Assembly: GCF_014647895.1 (NCBI RefSeq)
Contig: NZ_BMQB01000004.1
Coordinates: forward strand, 186,001-250,000
Reading direction: 5' to 3'
Source: Pilimelia anulata
GTDB lineage: Bacteria > Actinomycetota > Actinomycetes > Mycobacteriales > Micromonosporaceae
DNA length: 64,000 bases
Below are positions 54,227 through 63,439 of this stretch, piece by piece. The notes under the pieces are model-generated. The model was not told where the DNA came from. It worked only from the letters and a program-made list of their open reading frames with translations, and did not search any database. Position 1 is the stretch's first letter. Every line of letters starts with the position of its first letter. The translations under genes and the position numbers were made by a program.

Positions 54227-55173
54227 CCGAGGCCTGGCGTCCGGACGACGACGACCGGCCCCGGCCCGCCTCCGGCCCGGTCCGCGTCCGGGTACCCGCG
54301 AAGATCAACATGCACCTGTCCGTCGGCCCGGCGCGCCCCGACGGGTACCACGACCTCACCACCGTGTACCACGCGGTCTCGCTGTACGACGAGCTGACCG
54401 CCCGCCCCGGCGACACGCTCACCCTCACCATGGCCGGCGAGGGCACCGGCGAGCTGGCCCTGGACGACACCAACCTGATCGTCCGGGCCGTCCGGGCGCT
54501 CGCGGCGCACACCCAGCGCCCCGCCCACGCCCGGCTGCACCTGCGCAAGCACATCCCGCTCGCCGCGGGCCTGGCCGGCGGCAGCGCCGACGCCGCCGCC
54601 GCGCTGATCGCCTGCGACACGCTCTGGGGCACCGGCCTCGGCCGCGACCAGCTCGCCGAGGTCGCCGCGGGTCTCGGCTCGGACGTACCCTTCCTCGTCC
54701 ACGGCGGCACCGCGCTGGGCACCGGCCGCGGCGAGGTGGTCAACCCGGTGCTGGTCCGGCCGACCACCTGGCACTGGGTGCTCGCCGTCGCCGACGGCGG
54801 CCTGGCCACCCCCGAGGTGTACGGCGAGCTGGACCGGCTGCGCGCCGCCGGCACCGCCCCGGCGCCGCTGGGCACCACCGACCGGCTGCTCGGCGCGCTG
54901 CGCCAGCGCGACCCCGAGGTGCTGGCCGACGCCCTCGGCAACGACCTCCAGGCCGCGGCGCTGTCGCTGCGCCCGGCGCTGGCCGGGCCGCTGAACGCCG
55001 GCGTCACCGCGGGCGCGCTGGTCGGGTTCGTCTCCGGCAGCGGACCGACCTGCGTGTTCCTCGCCCGCGGCGCCGACCACGCCCGGGCCGTCGCCGCCGA
55101 GCTGGAGGCCGCCGGCCTGTGCCGGTACGCCGTCCCCGTCCAGGGCCCGGTCGCCGGCGCCCGGGTGCTCTAG
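54223..55173 (+). CDS. ispE: 4-diphosphocytidyl-2-C-methyl-D-erythritol kinase
   Basis: 316 residues. It phosphorylates CDP-methylerythritol in the non-mevalonate isoprenoid pathway. [21 protein letters not shown] (N-terminal), the GHMP ATP loop [17 protein letters not shown] (about 117-133) and [14 protein letters not shown] near the end are typical. GTG 54223 is coupled to the leader ORF. It is the last core gene before the biosynthetic cluster. Confidence 0.93.
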   Translation: MTEAWRPDDDDRPRPASGPVRVRVPAKINMHLSVGPARPDGYHDLTTVYHAVSLYDELTARPGDTLTLTMAGEGTGELALDDTNLIVRAVRALAAHTQRPAHARLHLRKHIPLAAGLAGGSADAAAALIACDTLWGTGLGRDQLAEVAAGLGSDVPFLVHGGTALGTGRGEVVNPVLVRPTTWHWVLAVADGGLATPEVYGELDRLRAAGTAPAPLGTTDRLLGALRQRDPEVLADALGNDLQAAALSLRPALAGPLNAGVTAGALVGFVSGSGPTCVFLARGADHARAVAAELEAAGLCRYAVPVQGPVAGARVL

Positions 55174-55185
55174 CCCGCAACTTCC

Positions 55186-55283
55186 ACGCCTTCCCGGAAT
55201 CGCACCGGGTCGGGGCGCCGCGGTGCCCGGTGCCTCCGGGCATGTCGGCACATGCCGGGCGCGGGAAGGATTCGGGAAGGCGT
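55186..55283 (+). promoter_or_regulatory. Nested inverted repeats, possible branched leader RNA of the biosynthetic cluster
   Basis: Outer arms at 55186-55201 and 55269-55283 are complementary except for one bulged base (ACGCCTTCCCGGAATC against GATTCGGGAAGGCGT). Inside them two further perfect stems form: GCACCGGG (55202-55209) with CCCGGTGC (55226-55233), and GGCATGT (55239-55245) with ACATGCC (55250-55256). A further stem (GGGGCTG with CAGCCCC) follows before the start of the aminotransferase. It could be a cis-regulatory RNA or a nested terminator of ispE. Confidence 0.5.
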
Positions 55284-55346
55284 TGGTGAGCGGGGCTGCC
55301 CAGTCTGATGCGCAGCGCCAGCCCCCCTCGCCCCCAGGAGCGTCCG

Positions 55347-56660
55347 GTGTATGCCCCAGCCATCGCGCCGCCCGGCCTGTCCGTCGACGACCTGTTCGGC
55401 GGCGTCCGCGCCCCCGAGGTCGCCGCCCTCGACCTGCTCAACGAGGTCGCCCTGCGGTACCCGGACGCGGTGTCGTTCGCGGCCGGCCAGCCGTACGAGG
55501 GCTTCCTCGACCTGGACGCGGTCCGCGCCCACCTGGACACCTTCGTGGCCCACCTGCGCGGGACCGCGCCGGACGAGGCCGCCGCGCGGCGCACCCTGCT
55601 CCAGTACGGCCGGACCAAGGGGATCATCCAGGACCTCGTCGCCCGGCACCTGCTGATCGACGAGGGGATCGACGCCGACCCGGAGTCCATCGTGCTCACC
55701 GCCGGCGCCCAGGAGGCCATCTTCCTGGTGCTGCGCACCCTGCGCCGGGACGACGCCGACGCGGTCCTCGCCGTCCGCCCCGGCTACGTCGGGCTGACCG
55801 GCGCGGCCCGGCTCGCCGACCTGCGGGTGCTGCCGGTGCGGGCCGGGTCCGCGGGCGTCGACCTGCGCGACCTCGCCGACGCGGTCGGCCGGGCCCGGGC
55901 GGCCGGGCTGCGCCCGCGGGCGCTGTACCTCAACGCCGACTTCGCCAACCCGACCGGCCACAGCCTCGACCGGCCGACCCGGCTGCGGCTGCTGCACGCC
56001 GCCGCCGACCTGGACCTGCTGCTGCTGGAGGACAACCCGTACGGCATCTTCACCGGCGAGCGCGGCAGCCTGCCGACGCTGCGCGCGCTGGACCGGGCCG
56101 ACCGGGTGGTGTACCTGGGCTCGTTCGCCAAGTCCGGCTTCCCCGGCGCCCGGATCGGGTACGCCGTCGCCGGCCAGCGGGTCGACGCCGGCGGCGGGCG
56201 CCGGGAGACGCTCGCCGACCAGGTGGCGAAGACCAAGAGCATGCTCGGCCTGAACACGTCCCCGATCGGCCAGGCGGTGATCGGCGGCAAGCTGCTCGCG
56301 CACGGGCTCAGCCTGCGCGCGGCGAACCGGCGCGAGATCGACGTGTACCGGCGCAACCTGCGGCTGGCGCTCGCCGGGCTGGCCGAGCGGTTCCCGCCCG
56401 GCCACCCGGCCGGGGTGAGCTGGAACCGGCCCGAGGGCGGGTTCTTCCTCACCCTGCGGGTGCCGTTCCCGGCGGGCGACGACCTGCTGGAGCTGTCCGC
56501 CCGCGAGTTCGGCGTCCTCTGGACGCCGATGCACCACTTCCACGGCGACGGCCGACCCCGGCCGCGCATCCGGCTGTCCATCAGCAACCTCGAACCCGGC
56601 GACATCGCCACCGGCCTCGACCGGCTGGCCGCGTTCGTCGCCGCCCGCGCGGCGCCCTGA
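55347..56660 (+). CDS. hpgT: Fold-type I PLP aminotransferase, HpgT-like
   Basis: 437 residues from GTG 55347 (AGGAG six bases upstream). The PLP Lys lies in [16 protein letters not shown] (about residue 262), with [12 protein letters not shown] and LEDNPYGIF, as in class I aminotransferases of the MocR/2-aminoadipate type. Its resemblance to HpgT, which aminates hydroxy- and dihydroxyphenylglyoxylate with tyrosine, is supported by the dpgABC genes downstream. Its assignment to dihydroxyphenylglycine formation is inference. It is the first gene of the cluster. 66 bp separate it from the methyltransferase. Confidence 0.82.
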   Translation: MYAPAIAPPGLSVDDLFGGVRAPEVAALDLLNEVALRYPDAVSFAAGQPYEGFLDLDAVRAHLDTFVAHLRGTAPDEAAARRTLLQYGRTKGIIQDLVARHLLIDEGIDADPESIVLTAGAQEAIFLVLRTLRRDDADAVLAVRPGYVGLTGAARLADLRVLPVRAGSAGVDLRDLADAVGRARAAGLRPRALYLNADFANPTGHSLDRPTRLRLLHAAADLDLLLLEDNPYGIFTGERGSLPTLRALDRADRVVYLGSFAKSGFPGARIGYAVAGQRVDAGGGRRETLADQVAKTKSMLGLNTSPIGQAVIGGKLLAHGLSLRAANRREIDVYRRNLRLALAGLAERFPPGHPAGVSWNRPEGGFFLTLRVPFPAGDDLLELSAREFGVLWTPMHHFHGDGRPRPRIRLSISNLEPGDIATGLDRLAAFVAARAAP

Positions 56661-56726
56661 CCGGCCCGCACCCTTCCCCCCATCCGGGCGCCCGCGACGG
56701 GTCGCCGACTGCCGAGAGGAAACGCG

Positions 56727-57548
56727 GTGACGGTCCCCCCTGCCCTGCTCAAGGGCGACGAACTGTTCGAGCACGACGCCGGCGCGCCGTACGACGCTTC
56801 CCGGGACATCTCCAAGTACCTGCTCATGCACTACGCCGAGGCGGCGGACGTGTTCGACCGCGGCCGGCACCCGCTGACGATGGCGCACGGGTACTGCCAG
56901 CGCCTCTCGGACCTGCTGCGCGACTGCGCCGCGCGCACCGGCACGGCCGTGGACCGGGCGCTGGACGTCGGGTGCAGCGTGGGCGGGCTGACCCACGCGC
57001 TCGGCACCTGGGTGGCCGGCGAGGTGGTCGGGGTGGACATCAGCCGGCGGTCGATCGAGGTGGCCCAGTCGCTGACCGAGCACGGGGGTGGGACGTTCTG
57101 CGTGATCGAGCAGGGCCCGTTCTACCGCGAGGTCGCGATCCGGGTGGCCGAGCCGCCGCTGCGCTGCCGGGTGCGGTTCGAGGTGGGGGACGCCGACGCG
57201 CTGGCGCCCGGCGGCGGGCCGTACGACGCGGTGGTGCTGTCCAACGTGCTCGACCGGGTCCGCCGGCCGGCGGACTGCCTGGCCCGGTTCGCCGGCCCGG
57301 CCGAGCTGCTGCGGCCCGGCGGGCTGCTGATGGTGGCCTGCCCGTGGTCCTGGTACGCCGAGTTCAGCGACCCGGCGCAGTGGCTCGGCGCCGCGGCCAC
57401 CGGCACGCCCAGCGAGGAGTCGCTGAAGGCGCTGCTGGCCGCGGACTTCGACCTGCTGGCCGAGGCGGACGAGCCGGGGGTGCTGCGGCAGAACCCGCGC
57501 GAGTACGACTACTTCGAGTCGCACGTCACCGTCTGGCGGAAGCGGTGA
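56727..57548 (+). CDS. SAM-dependent methyltransferase resembling the OvoA C-terminal domain
   Basis: 273 residues from GTG 56727 (GAGAGGA six bases upstream). It begins [20 protein letters not shown], has motif [10 protein letters not shown] at about residue 78 and acidic loop VVGVDIS, then [17 protein letters not shown] and [16 protein letters not shown], and ends HVTVWRKR. This matches the arrangement I recall for the C-terminal domain of OvoA (mercaptohistidine N1-methyltransferase: LLFHYG, SPYTW-EEFT...WLGG, ATVW). The OvoA sulfoxide-synthase part is missing, so the substrate is probably another amino acid or the peptide. GTGA overlap with the NRPS. Confidence 0.75.
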   Translation: MTVPPALLKGDELFEHDAGAPYDASRDISKYLLMHYAEAADVFDRGRHPLTMAHGYCQRLSDLLRDCAARTGTAVDRALDVGCSVGGLTHALGTWVAGEVVGVDISRRSIEVAQSLTEHGGGTFCVIEQGPFYREVAIRVAEPPLRCRVRFEVGDADALAPGGGPYDAVVLSNVLDRVRRPADCLARFAGPAELLRPGGLLMVACPWSWYAEFSDPAQWLGAAATGTPSEESLKALLAADFDLLAEADEPGVLRQNPREYDYFESHVTVWRKR

Positions 57549-60500
57549 GCGGTCCGCCCGCCACGGCGCTGCCGCTGTCCCACGCGCAGCGGCGGCTGTG
57601 GTTCCTGCACCGGCTGGAGGGGCCGTCGGCGACGTACAACATCCCGGTGGTCAGCCGGATCGCCGCGCCGGTCGACCCGGCCGCGCTGCGGGCGGCCGTC
57701 GCCGACGTGGCCGCCCGGCACGAGGTGCTGCGCACCCGGTACGCCGAGGTCGACGGCGAACCGGTGCAGCAGGTGCTGCCCGCGGCCGAGGCGGTCGTCC
57801 CGGTGCGGCACGAGACGGTCGACCCGGCCGCGGTGGACGCCCGGGTGGCGGCGGCCTGCGCCCGCCCGTTCGACCTGGCCGCCGACCTGCCGCTGGCGGT
57901 GTGGCTGTTCACCGTCGGCCCGGCCGACCACGTGCTGGTGCTGCTGCTGCACCACATCGCGGGCGACGGGGCGTCGTTCGGGCCGCTCGGCCGGGACCTG
58001 TCCGCCGCGTACGCCGCCCGGCTCGCCGGCCACGCCCCGGACCCGGCGCCGCTGCCGGTGCAGTACGGCGACTACACCCTCTGGCAGCGCGAGCTGCTCG
58101 GCGACCCGGACGACCCGGCCAGCGAGGTCAACCGGCAGCTCGGGTACTGGCGGTCCGCGCTGCGCGACCTGCCGGCCGAGCTGCCGCTGCCGGCCGACCA
58201 CCCGCGCCCGGCCCGGGCCAGCTACCGCGGCGGGACGGTCGAGTTCGCCGTCCCCGCCGGCGTGCACGCCGGGCTGGCCGAGCTGGCCCGGGCGGAGCGG
58301 GCGAGCGTGTTCATGGGCGTCCAGGCGGCCATCGCGGTGCTGCTGACCAAGCTGGGCTGCGGCACCGACATCCCGCTGGGCACGGCCGTGGCCGGGCGGG
58401 CGGACGAGGCACTGGACGACCTCGTCGGCCTGTTCGTCAACACGCTGGTGCTGCGCACCGACACCGGCGGCGACCCGTCGTACCGGGAGCTGCTGCGCCG
58501 GGTCCGGGACGCCGACCTGGCCGCGTTCGAGCACCAGGACCTGCCGTTCGACCGGCTGGTCGAGGACCTGCACCCGGCCCGCTCGCTGGCCCGGCACCCG
58601 CTGTTCCAGGTGTTCTTCGTACTGGCCAGCGGCGGCACCGGCGACGTGGACCTGCTCGGCCTCGGCGCCACCCCGCAGCGGTCGGCCACCGACGTGGCGA
58701 AGTTCGACCTGTCCTTCTACGTCAGCGAGGAGCGCGCGGCCGACGGCGCGCCCGCCGGCCTGCGCGGCGTCGTCGAGTACAGCGCCGACCTGTTCCGCCG
58801 CGCGTCCGCCGGGGCGCTGGCCGCGCAGCTCGGCCGGGTGCTCGCCGCGCTGGTCGCCGACCCGGACGCCCCGATCGGCGCCGTCGACCCGCTCGCGCCG
58901 GTGGACCGGTACCGGCTGCTGACCGCGTACAACGACACCGGCCGGCCGCTGCCCGCCGGCACCCTCGGCGACCTGATCGCCGAGCGGATCGCCGCCACCC
59001 CCGACGCGCTCGCCGTCGTGGCCGGGGCCGACGAGCTGACGTACCGGGAGCTGGGCGAGCGGGCCGACCGGCTGGCCGCGGTCCTGCGCCGGTGCGGGGT
59101 GGGCCCGGAGCGGCTGGTGGCGCTGGCGCTGTCGCGGTCCGCGCAGCTCATCGTCGCGATGCTCGCGGTGTGGCGGGCCGGCGGGGCGTACCTGCCGCTG
59201 GACACCGCGCACCCCGCCGACCGGCTCGCGCTCACCCTGGACGACGCCCGCCCGGCGCTGCTGCTCACCGACCGGGAGTCGGTCGGCGCGCTGCCGGACG
59301 CCGACGGCTGCCCGCGGATCGTGCTGGACGACCCGCTGTCCGCCGGCCTGGTCCTGCCCGGCGCCGCCGCGGCCGGCCCGCCGGCGATCCCGGCGAACGC
59401 CGCGTACGTCATCTACACCTCCGGCTCCACCGGCCGCCCGAAGGGCGTGGTGATCACCCACGCCGGCCTGGTCAACTTCCAGCTCGGCGTCGCCGACCGG
59501 CTGCGGCTCGGCCCGGCCGACCGGCTGGCCGCCGTCACCACGCCGGCGTTCGACGCCTCGGTGCTGGAGCTGTTCCCGCCGCTGCTCGCCGGCGGCACGC
59601 TGGTGCTGGTGCCGCGGGCGACCGTCCGCGAGCCGGCCGAGCTGGCCGCGCTGCTCGCCGACCGCGGCATCACCGTCATGCAGGCCACGCCGAGCCTGTG
59701 GCGGATGCTCGACCCGGCCGCGCTGCGCGGGGTCCGGCTGCTGGCCGGCGGCGAGGCGCTGCCCGGCCCGCTGGCCGACCGGCTGCGCGCGCACGGCGCC
59801 GGGCTGGTGAACCTGTACGGGCCGACCGAGACCACCGTGTACTCCACCTGCGCGGTCGTCGGCGACCGGCCGGGCGCGCCGCCGATCGGCCGCCCGATCG
59901 CCAACACCCGGGTATACGTGCTGGACGGCGCGCTGCGGCCGGTGCCCGACGCGGTGACCGGCGAGCTGTACCTGGCCGGCGTGGGCGTCGCCCGCGGCTA
60001 CCTCGGCCGGCCGGGACTGACCGCGACCCGGTTCGTCGCCGACCCGTACGGGCCGCCCGGCGCCCGGATGTACCGCACCGGCGACCTCGGCCGCTGGGCC
60101 CGCGACGCCCACCTGGAGTACCTCGGCCGCGGCGACGACCAGGTCAAGATCCGCGGGTTCCGGATCGAGCCCGGCGAGGTCGAGGCGGCGCTGGCCGCGC
60201 ACCCGGCCGTCGCCGCCGCCGCGGTCGTCGCCCGGCCCGGCCCCGGCGGCGAGCCGGCGCTGGTCGCGTACCCGGTGCCGCGCGGCGCCGCCCCCGACCC
60301 GGCCGCGCTGCGCGACCACCTGGCCGCGCGGCTGCCCGACTACATGCTGCCGGCGGCGTATGTGCCGCTCGCCGCGCTGCCGCGCACCGCCAACGGCAAG
60401 CTGGACCGGGCCGCGCTGCCCGCCCCGCCCGCGCCGCGGGCCGCCGCCCGGCCGCCGGCCACGCCCCGGCAGCGCCGGCTGGCCGGCCTGTTCGCCGAGG

Positions 60501-61486
60501 TGCTGGGCGGTCCGCCGCCGGGCCCGGACGACAGCTTCTTCGACCTCGGCGGCCACTCGCTGCTCGCGGCCCGGCTGGCGCACCGGATCGAGGCGGCGCT
60601 GGGCGCGGCGGTCGGCGTCCGCGGCATCTTCGCCGCCCCGACGGTCGCCCAACTCGACCGCCTCCTCACGGCCACCACCGATCCCGCCGCCGGCGGCACC
60701 GCCACCGACGGCGCCGGCGCTCCCCGGCCGGTCGCGGTCGGCGGCGCCGCCGGGCTCGGGCCCGTGCTGACGTACCGGGCCGTCGGCGAGCGCCCGCCCG
60801 TGCTCCTGCTGCCGCCGGCCAACGGGCTCGGCTGGGGGTACTCGGCGCTGCCCCGGCACCTGCCCGCCGGCCACCCGGTGCACGCCCTCCAGGACCCGCG
60901 GCTGGCCGCCGGCCCGGTACCCGACCGGGCGGTCGCCGACCTGGTCGCCGGGTACCGCGAGCGGATCGCCGCCCTCGCCGGCGCCGGCCCGTACGTGCTG
61001 GTCGGCTGGTCCTTCGGCGGCACCCTGGCGCACCGGATCGCCGCCGCGGCCGGCGGCGACGTCGCCCTGCTCGTCCTGCTGGACGCGCACCCCGGCGGCG
61101 ACGGCCCGGCCCGGCCGACCCCGGAGCATGTCCGGTACGCCGCCCTGGACGGCCTCGCCGACGACCCCGGCCCGGCCGGCCCGCGGGCGGCGCTGGCGGC
61201 CCGCAACAGCCCGCTGGCCTCGCTCGACGACGCCGCCCTGGACCGGCTGCTCGCCGTCACCGCGGCGAACCTGCGCGCCCTGGCCGGGCACGCCCCGCCG
61301 GCCTTCGCCGGGCCGGCGCTGGTGGTCACCGCCACCCGCGACGGCCACACCGACCGGCCGTGGCGGCCGCTGCTGCCGCCCGGCACCGCGTACCGCGACG
61401 TCGACTGTGGACACCTCGACGTCGTCAAGGCCGGCGCGATGGCCGCGCTCGGCCCGCTCATCGCCGAGAGGATGAACGCGATATGA
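57545..61486 (+). CDS. Single-module nonribosomal peptide synthetase, C-A-T-TE
   Basis: 1313 residues. Condensation domain about 5-440, with HHIAGDG (about 135-141) and an LCL-like YNIP start, so it expects an acyl or peptidyl donor from another carrier. Adenylation domain about 470-960 with [28 protein letters not shown] and NGKLDRAAL. Thiolation about 975-1045 with DLGGHSLL. Thioesterase about 1065-1313 with GWSFGG (about 1154), DAHPG and DCGHLD forming Ser-Asp-His. By-eye specificity code is D-A-L-Q-L-G-L-V-Y-K, partly like hydroxyphenylglycine codes. No epimerase, no MbtH in view. The donor module should lie outside the window. Confidence 0.9.
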   Translation: MSGPPATALPLSHAQRRLWFLHRLEGPSATYNIPVVSRIAAPVDPAALRAAVADVAARHEVLRTRYAEVDGEPVQQVLPAAEAVVPVRHETVDPAAVDARVAAACARPFDLAADLPLAVWLFTVGPADHVLVLLLHHIAGDGASFGPLGRDLSAAYAARLAGHAPDPAPLPVQYGDYTLWQRELLGDPDDPASEVNRQLGYWRSALRDLPAELPLPADHPRPARASYRGGTVEFAVPAGVHAGLAELARAERASVFMGVQAAIAVLLTKLGCGTDIPLGTAVAGRADEALDDLVGLFVNTLVLRTDTGGDPSYRELLRRVRDADLAAFEHQDLPFDRLVEDLHPARSLARHPLFQVFFVLASGGTGDVDLLGLGATPQRSATDVAKFDLSFYVSEERAADGAPAGLRGVVEYSADLFRRASAGALAAQLGRVLAALVADPDAPIGAVDPLAPVDRYRLLTAYNDTGRPLPAGTLGDLIAERIAATPDALAVVAGADELTYRELGERADRLAAVLRRCGVGPERLVALALSRSAQLIVAMLAVWRAGGAYLPLDTAHPADRLALTLDDARPALLLTDRESVGALPDADGCPRIVLDDPLSAGLVLPGAAAAGPPAIPANAAYVIYTSGSTGRPKGVVITHAGLVNFQLGVADRLRLGPADRLAAVTTPAFDASVLELFPPLLAGGTLVLVPRATVREPAELAALLADRGITVMQATPSLWRMLDPAALRGVRLLAGGEALPGPLADRLRAHGAGLVNLYGPTETTVYSTCAVVGDRPGAPPIGRPIANTRVYVLDGALRPVPDAVTGELYLAGVGVARGYLGRPGLTATRFVADPYGPPGARMYRTGDLGRWARDAHLEYLGRGDDQVKIRGFRIEPGEVEAALAAHPAVAAAAVVARPGPGGEPALVAYPVPRGAAPDPAALRDHLAARLPDYMLPAAYVPLAALPRTANGKLDRAALPAPPAPRAAARPPATPRQRRLAGLFAEVLGGPPPGPDDSFFDLGGHSLLAARLAHRIEAALGAAVGVRGIFAAPTVAQLDRLLTATTDPAAGGTATDGAGAPRPVAVGGAAGLGPVLTYRAVGERPPVLLLPPANGLGWGYSALPRHLPAGHPVHALQDPRLAAGPVPDRAVADLVAGYRERIAALAGAGPYVLVGWSFGGTLAHRIAAAAGGDVALLVLLDAHPGGDGPARPTPEHVRYAALDGLADDPGPAGPRAALAARNSPLASLDDAALDRLLAVTAANLRALAGHAPPAFAGPALVVTATRDGHTDRPWRPLLPPGTAYRDVDCGHLDVVKAGAMAALGPLIAERMNAI

Positions 61487-61551
61487 CCGACCGCCGAGTC
61501 AAGCGGCTGATCCGGAGCCGGCGGCGCATGTGGGGATGGACGTACCGATGA
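61483..61551 (+). CDS. 22-residue cationic micro-ORF between the NRPS and dpgA
   Basis: The ATG overlaps the NRPS stop (ATGA, 61483-61486) and its TGA overlaps an in-frame ATG of dpgA (ATGA, 61548-61551). GAGAGGA lies ten bases upstream, matching the ribosome-binding site of the methyltransferase gene. The peptide is very basic (nine Arg/Lys in 22) and ends RRMWGWTYR. Third codon positions are 18 of 21 G/C. It may be a translated peptide, a coupling device, or chance. It is not MbtH-like. Confidence 0.5.
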   Translation: MTDRRVKRLIRSRRRMWGWTYR

Positions 61552-62681
61552 CCGCCGCCCTGCTGCCGCACCCCGGCCTGGTCCGGACCGGGGAGCCCCC
61601 CGCCGTGCAGCGCGCCGCGATGGCGCGGATCCTGGGGGTCGGCACTGCCGTGCCGGCCACCTCGTACACCCAGGCCGAGGTCGTCGACCTGCTGGGGATC
61701 ACCGACCCGCGGATCCGGTCGGTGTTCCGCAACAGCGCGATCGACCGCCGGTACCTGACCATGCCCCCGGCCGGCCCCGACGGCCGCCCGCGGCCCGAGC
61801 CCACCGGCGCCCTGCTGGCCAAGCACCGGGCACAGGGCGTGGCGATGGGCTCCCGCGCGGTCCAGGAGTGCCTCAAGCAGATCGGCGCGGACCCGGCCGA
61901 CATCCGGTACCTGTGCTGCGTCACCTCCACCGGCTTCCTCACGCCGGGCTTCAGCGCCCTGCTCATCCGGGAGCTGGACCTGGACCCGCACACCGGCCGC
62001 GTCGACGTCGTCGGGATGGGCTGCAACGCCGGCCTGAACAGCCTCAACGCCACCGCCGGCTGGGCCCGGGCGAACCCCGGCGAGCTGGCCGTGATGGTGT
62101 GCACCGAGGCGTGCTCGGCGGCGTACGTCAGCGACGGCACGATGCGCACCGCCGTGGTGAACAGCCTGTTCGGCGACGGCGCGGCCGCGGTGGCGCTGGT
62201 CGCCGGCCCGGCCGTCGCCGACGGCACCGACCGGCCGCCCGCCCCCCGGGTGATCGACTTCACCAGCCGGATCATCACCGAGGCGCTCGGCGCGATGCGG
62301 TACGACTGGGACGAGGCGCACCAGGGCTTCAGCTTCTACCTCGACCCGGAGATCCCGTACGTCGTCGGCGCGCACGCCCGGGCCACCGTGGACCGGCTGC
62401 TCGGCCGCAGCGGGCTGCGCCAGGACGACATCGCCCACTGGCTCGTCCACTCCGGCGGCAAGAAGGTCATCGACTCGGTCGGGGTGAACCTCGGCCTGAC
62501 CCGGTACGACCTGCGGCACACCAGCGGCGTCCTGCGCGACTACGGCAACCTGTCCAGCGGCTCGTTCCTGTTCTCCTACGAGCGGCTGCTGAACGAGGGC
62601 ACCGTGCGCCCCGGCGAGTACGGCGTGCTCATGACCATGGGCCCCGGCTCCACCATCGAGACCGCGCTGGTCCGCTGGTGA
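61530..62681 (+). CDS. dpgA: 3,5-dihydroxyphenylacetyl-CoA synthase (type III PKS)
   Basis: 383 residues from GTG 61530; ATG 61548 would remove six. The N-terminus MGMDVPM resembles MGVDVSM that I recall for glycopeptide-cluster DpgA, favouring the GTG. Catalytic Cys165 is in VGMGCNAGLN, the His in HSGGKKVIDS and the Asn in RDYGNLSSGSFLF. The enzyme condenses four malonyl-CoA into 3,5-dihydroxyphenylacetyl-CoA, helped by DpgB. It is followed by dpgB after 83 bp. Confidence 0.93.
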   Translation: MGMDVPMTAALLPHPGLVRTGEPPAVQRAAMARILGVGTAVPATSYTQAEVVDLLGITDPRIRSVFRNSAIDRRYLTMPPAGPDGRPRPEPTGALLAKHRAQGVAMGSRAVQECLKQIGADPADIRYLCCVTSTGFLTPGFSALLIRELDLDPHTGRVDVVGMGCNAGLNSLNATAGWARANPGELAVMVCTEACSAAYVSDGTMRTAVVNSLFGDGAAAVALVAGPAVADGTDRPPAPRVIDFTSRIITEALGAMRYDWDEAHQGFSFYLDPEIPYVVGAHARATVDRLLGRSGLRQDDIAHWLVHSGGKKVIDSVGVNLGLTRYDLRHTSGVLRDYGNLSSGSFLFSYERLLNEGTVRPGEYGVLMTMGPGSTIETALVRW

Positions 62682-62764
62682 CCCGCCCGACGCACCGCCC
62701 CTGCCCTTCCGGACCGGCCCCTGCCCGGCCGCGCTCCGCGCCCCGACCGACCCCGGGAGACGAC

Positions 62765-63439
62765 ATGCAGCTCCAGCACAGCATCGACGGCGGGCGGCCG
62801 CTGGACGCCGACCTCGTCGCCGACCTCGACGCGTTCCTGGACCGGGTGGCCGACGCGCCGGCCGGCACCGTACCGGTGCTCCACCTGTCCGGCGCCCCGG
62901 CCGGGCCGCCCGCGCAGCGCCCGGCGATCGGCCTGGTGAACAAGTGGGAGCGCGTCCTGCGCCGGCTCGAACGCCTCCCCGCGCCCACCGTCGCCGCGGT
63001 GGCCGGGGACTGCGGCGGCACCGCCGTCGAGGCGCTGCTCGCCACCGACCACCGGATCGCCGCGGCCGGGTCCCGGCTGCACCTGCCGGCCGGCGCCGGC
63101 GGGGTGTGGCCGGGGATGGGCCTGTACCGGCTGGTCAACCAGGCCGGGTACGCCCGGGTCCGGCGGTCCGTCCTGTTCGGCGCGCCGATCCCGGCGGCCC
63201 GGGCGGCGGAGCTGGACCTGGTCGACGAGGTGGCCGCCGCGCCCGCCGCCGCGGTCGCCGCGGCGGTCCGCGAGCTGAGCGGCGCCGGCGGCGCGGAGGT
63301 GGCCGTCCGGCGGCAGCTCATGCTCGACGCGACGACCACCACGTTCGAGGAGGCGCTCGGCCGCCACCTCGCCGCCTGCGACCGGCTGCTGCGCCGGGCC
63401 GCGGGGGAGGGGGTGCCCGGTGTCGCGGCGTTCGCCTGA
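62765..63439 (+). CDS. dpgB: Enoyl-CoA hydratase-like protein DpgB
   Basis: 224 residues from ATG 62765 (GGGAG upstream). It is a small crotonase-fold protein: the oxyanion strand VAAVAGDCGGTAVEALLATD (about 79-98) and LHLPAGAGGVWPGMGLYRL are visible. DpgB speeds DpgA and promotes aromatisation/dehydration. The family is usually about 215-220 residues. Its last 20 bases overlap dpgC. Confidence 0.9.
   Translation: MQLQHSIDGGRPLDADLVADLDAFLDRVADAPAGTVPVLHLSGAPAGPPAQRPAIGLVNKWERVLRRLERLPAPTVAAVAGDCGGTAVEALLATDHRIAAAGSRLHLPAGAGGVWPGMGLYRLVNQAGYARVRRSVLFGAPIPAARAAELDLVDEVAAAPAAAVAAAVRELSGAGGAEVAVRRQLMLDATTTTFEEALGRHLAACDRLLRRAAGEGVPGVAAFA

Noticed and set aside
61483..61551. Micro-ORF as an MbtH-like protein
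   Set aside because: Only 22 residues with no MbtH motifs; MbtH proteins are about 70 residues.
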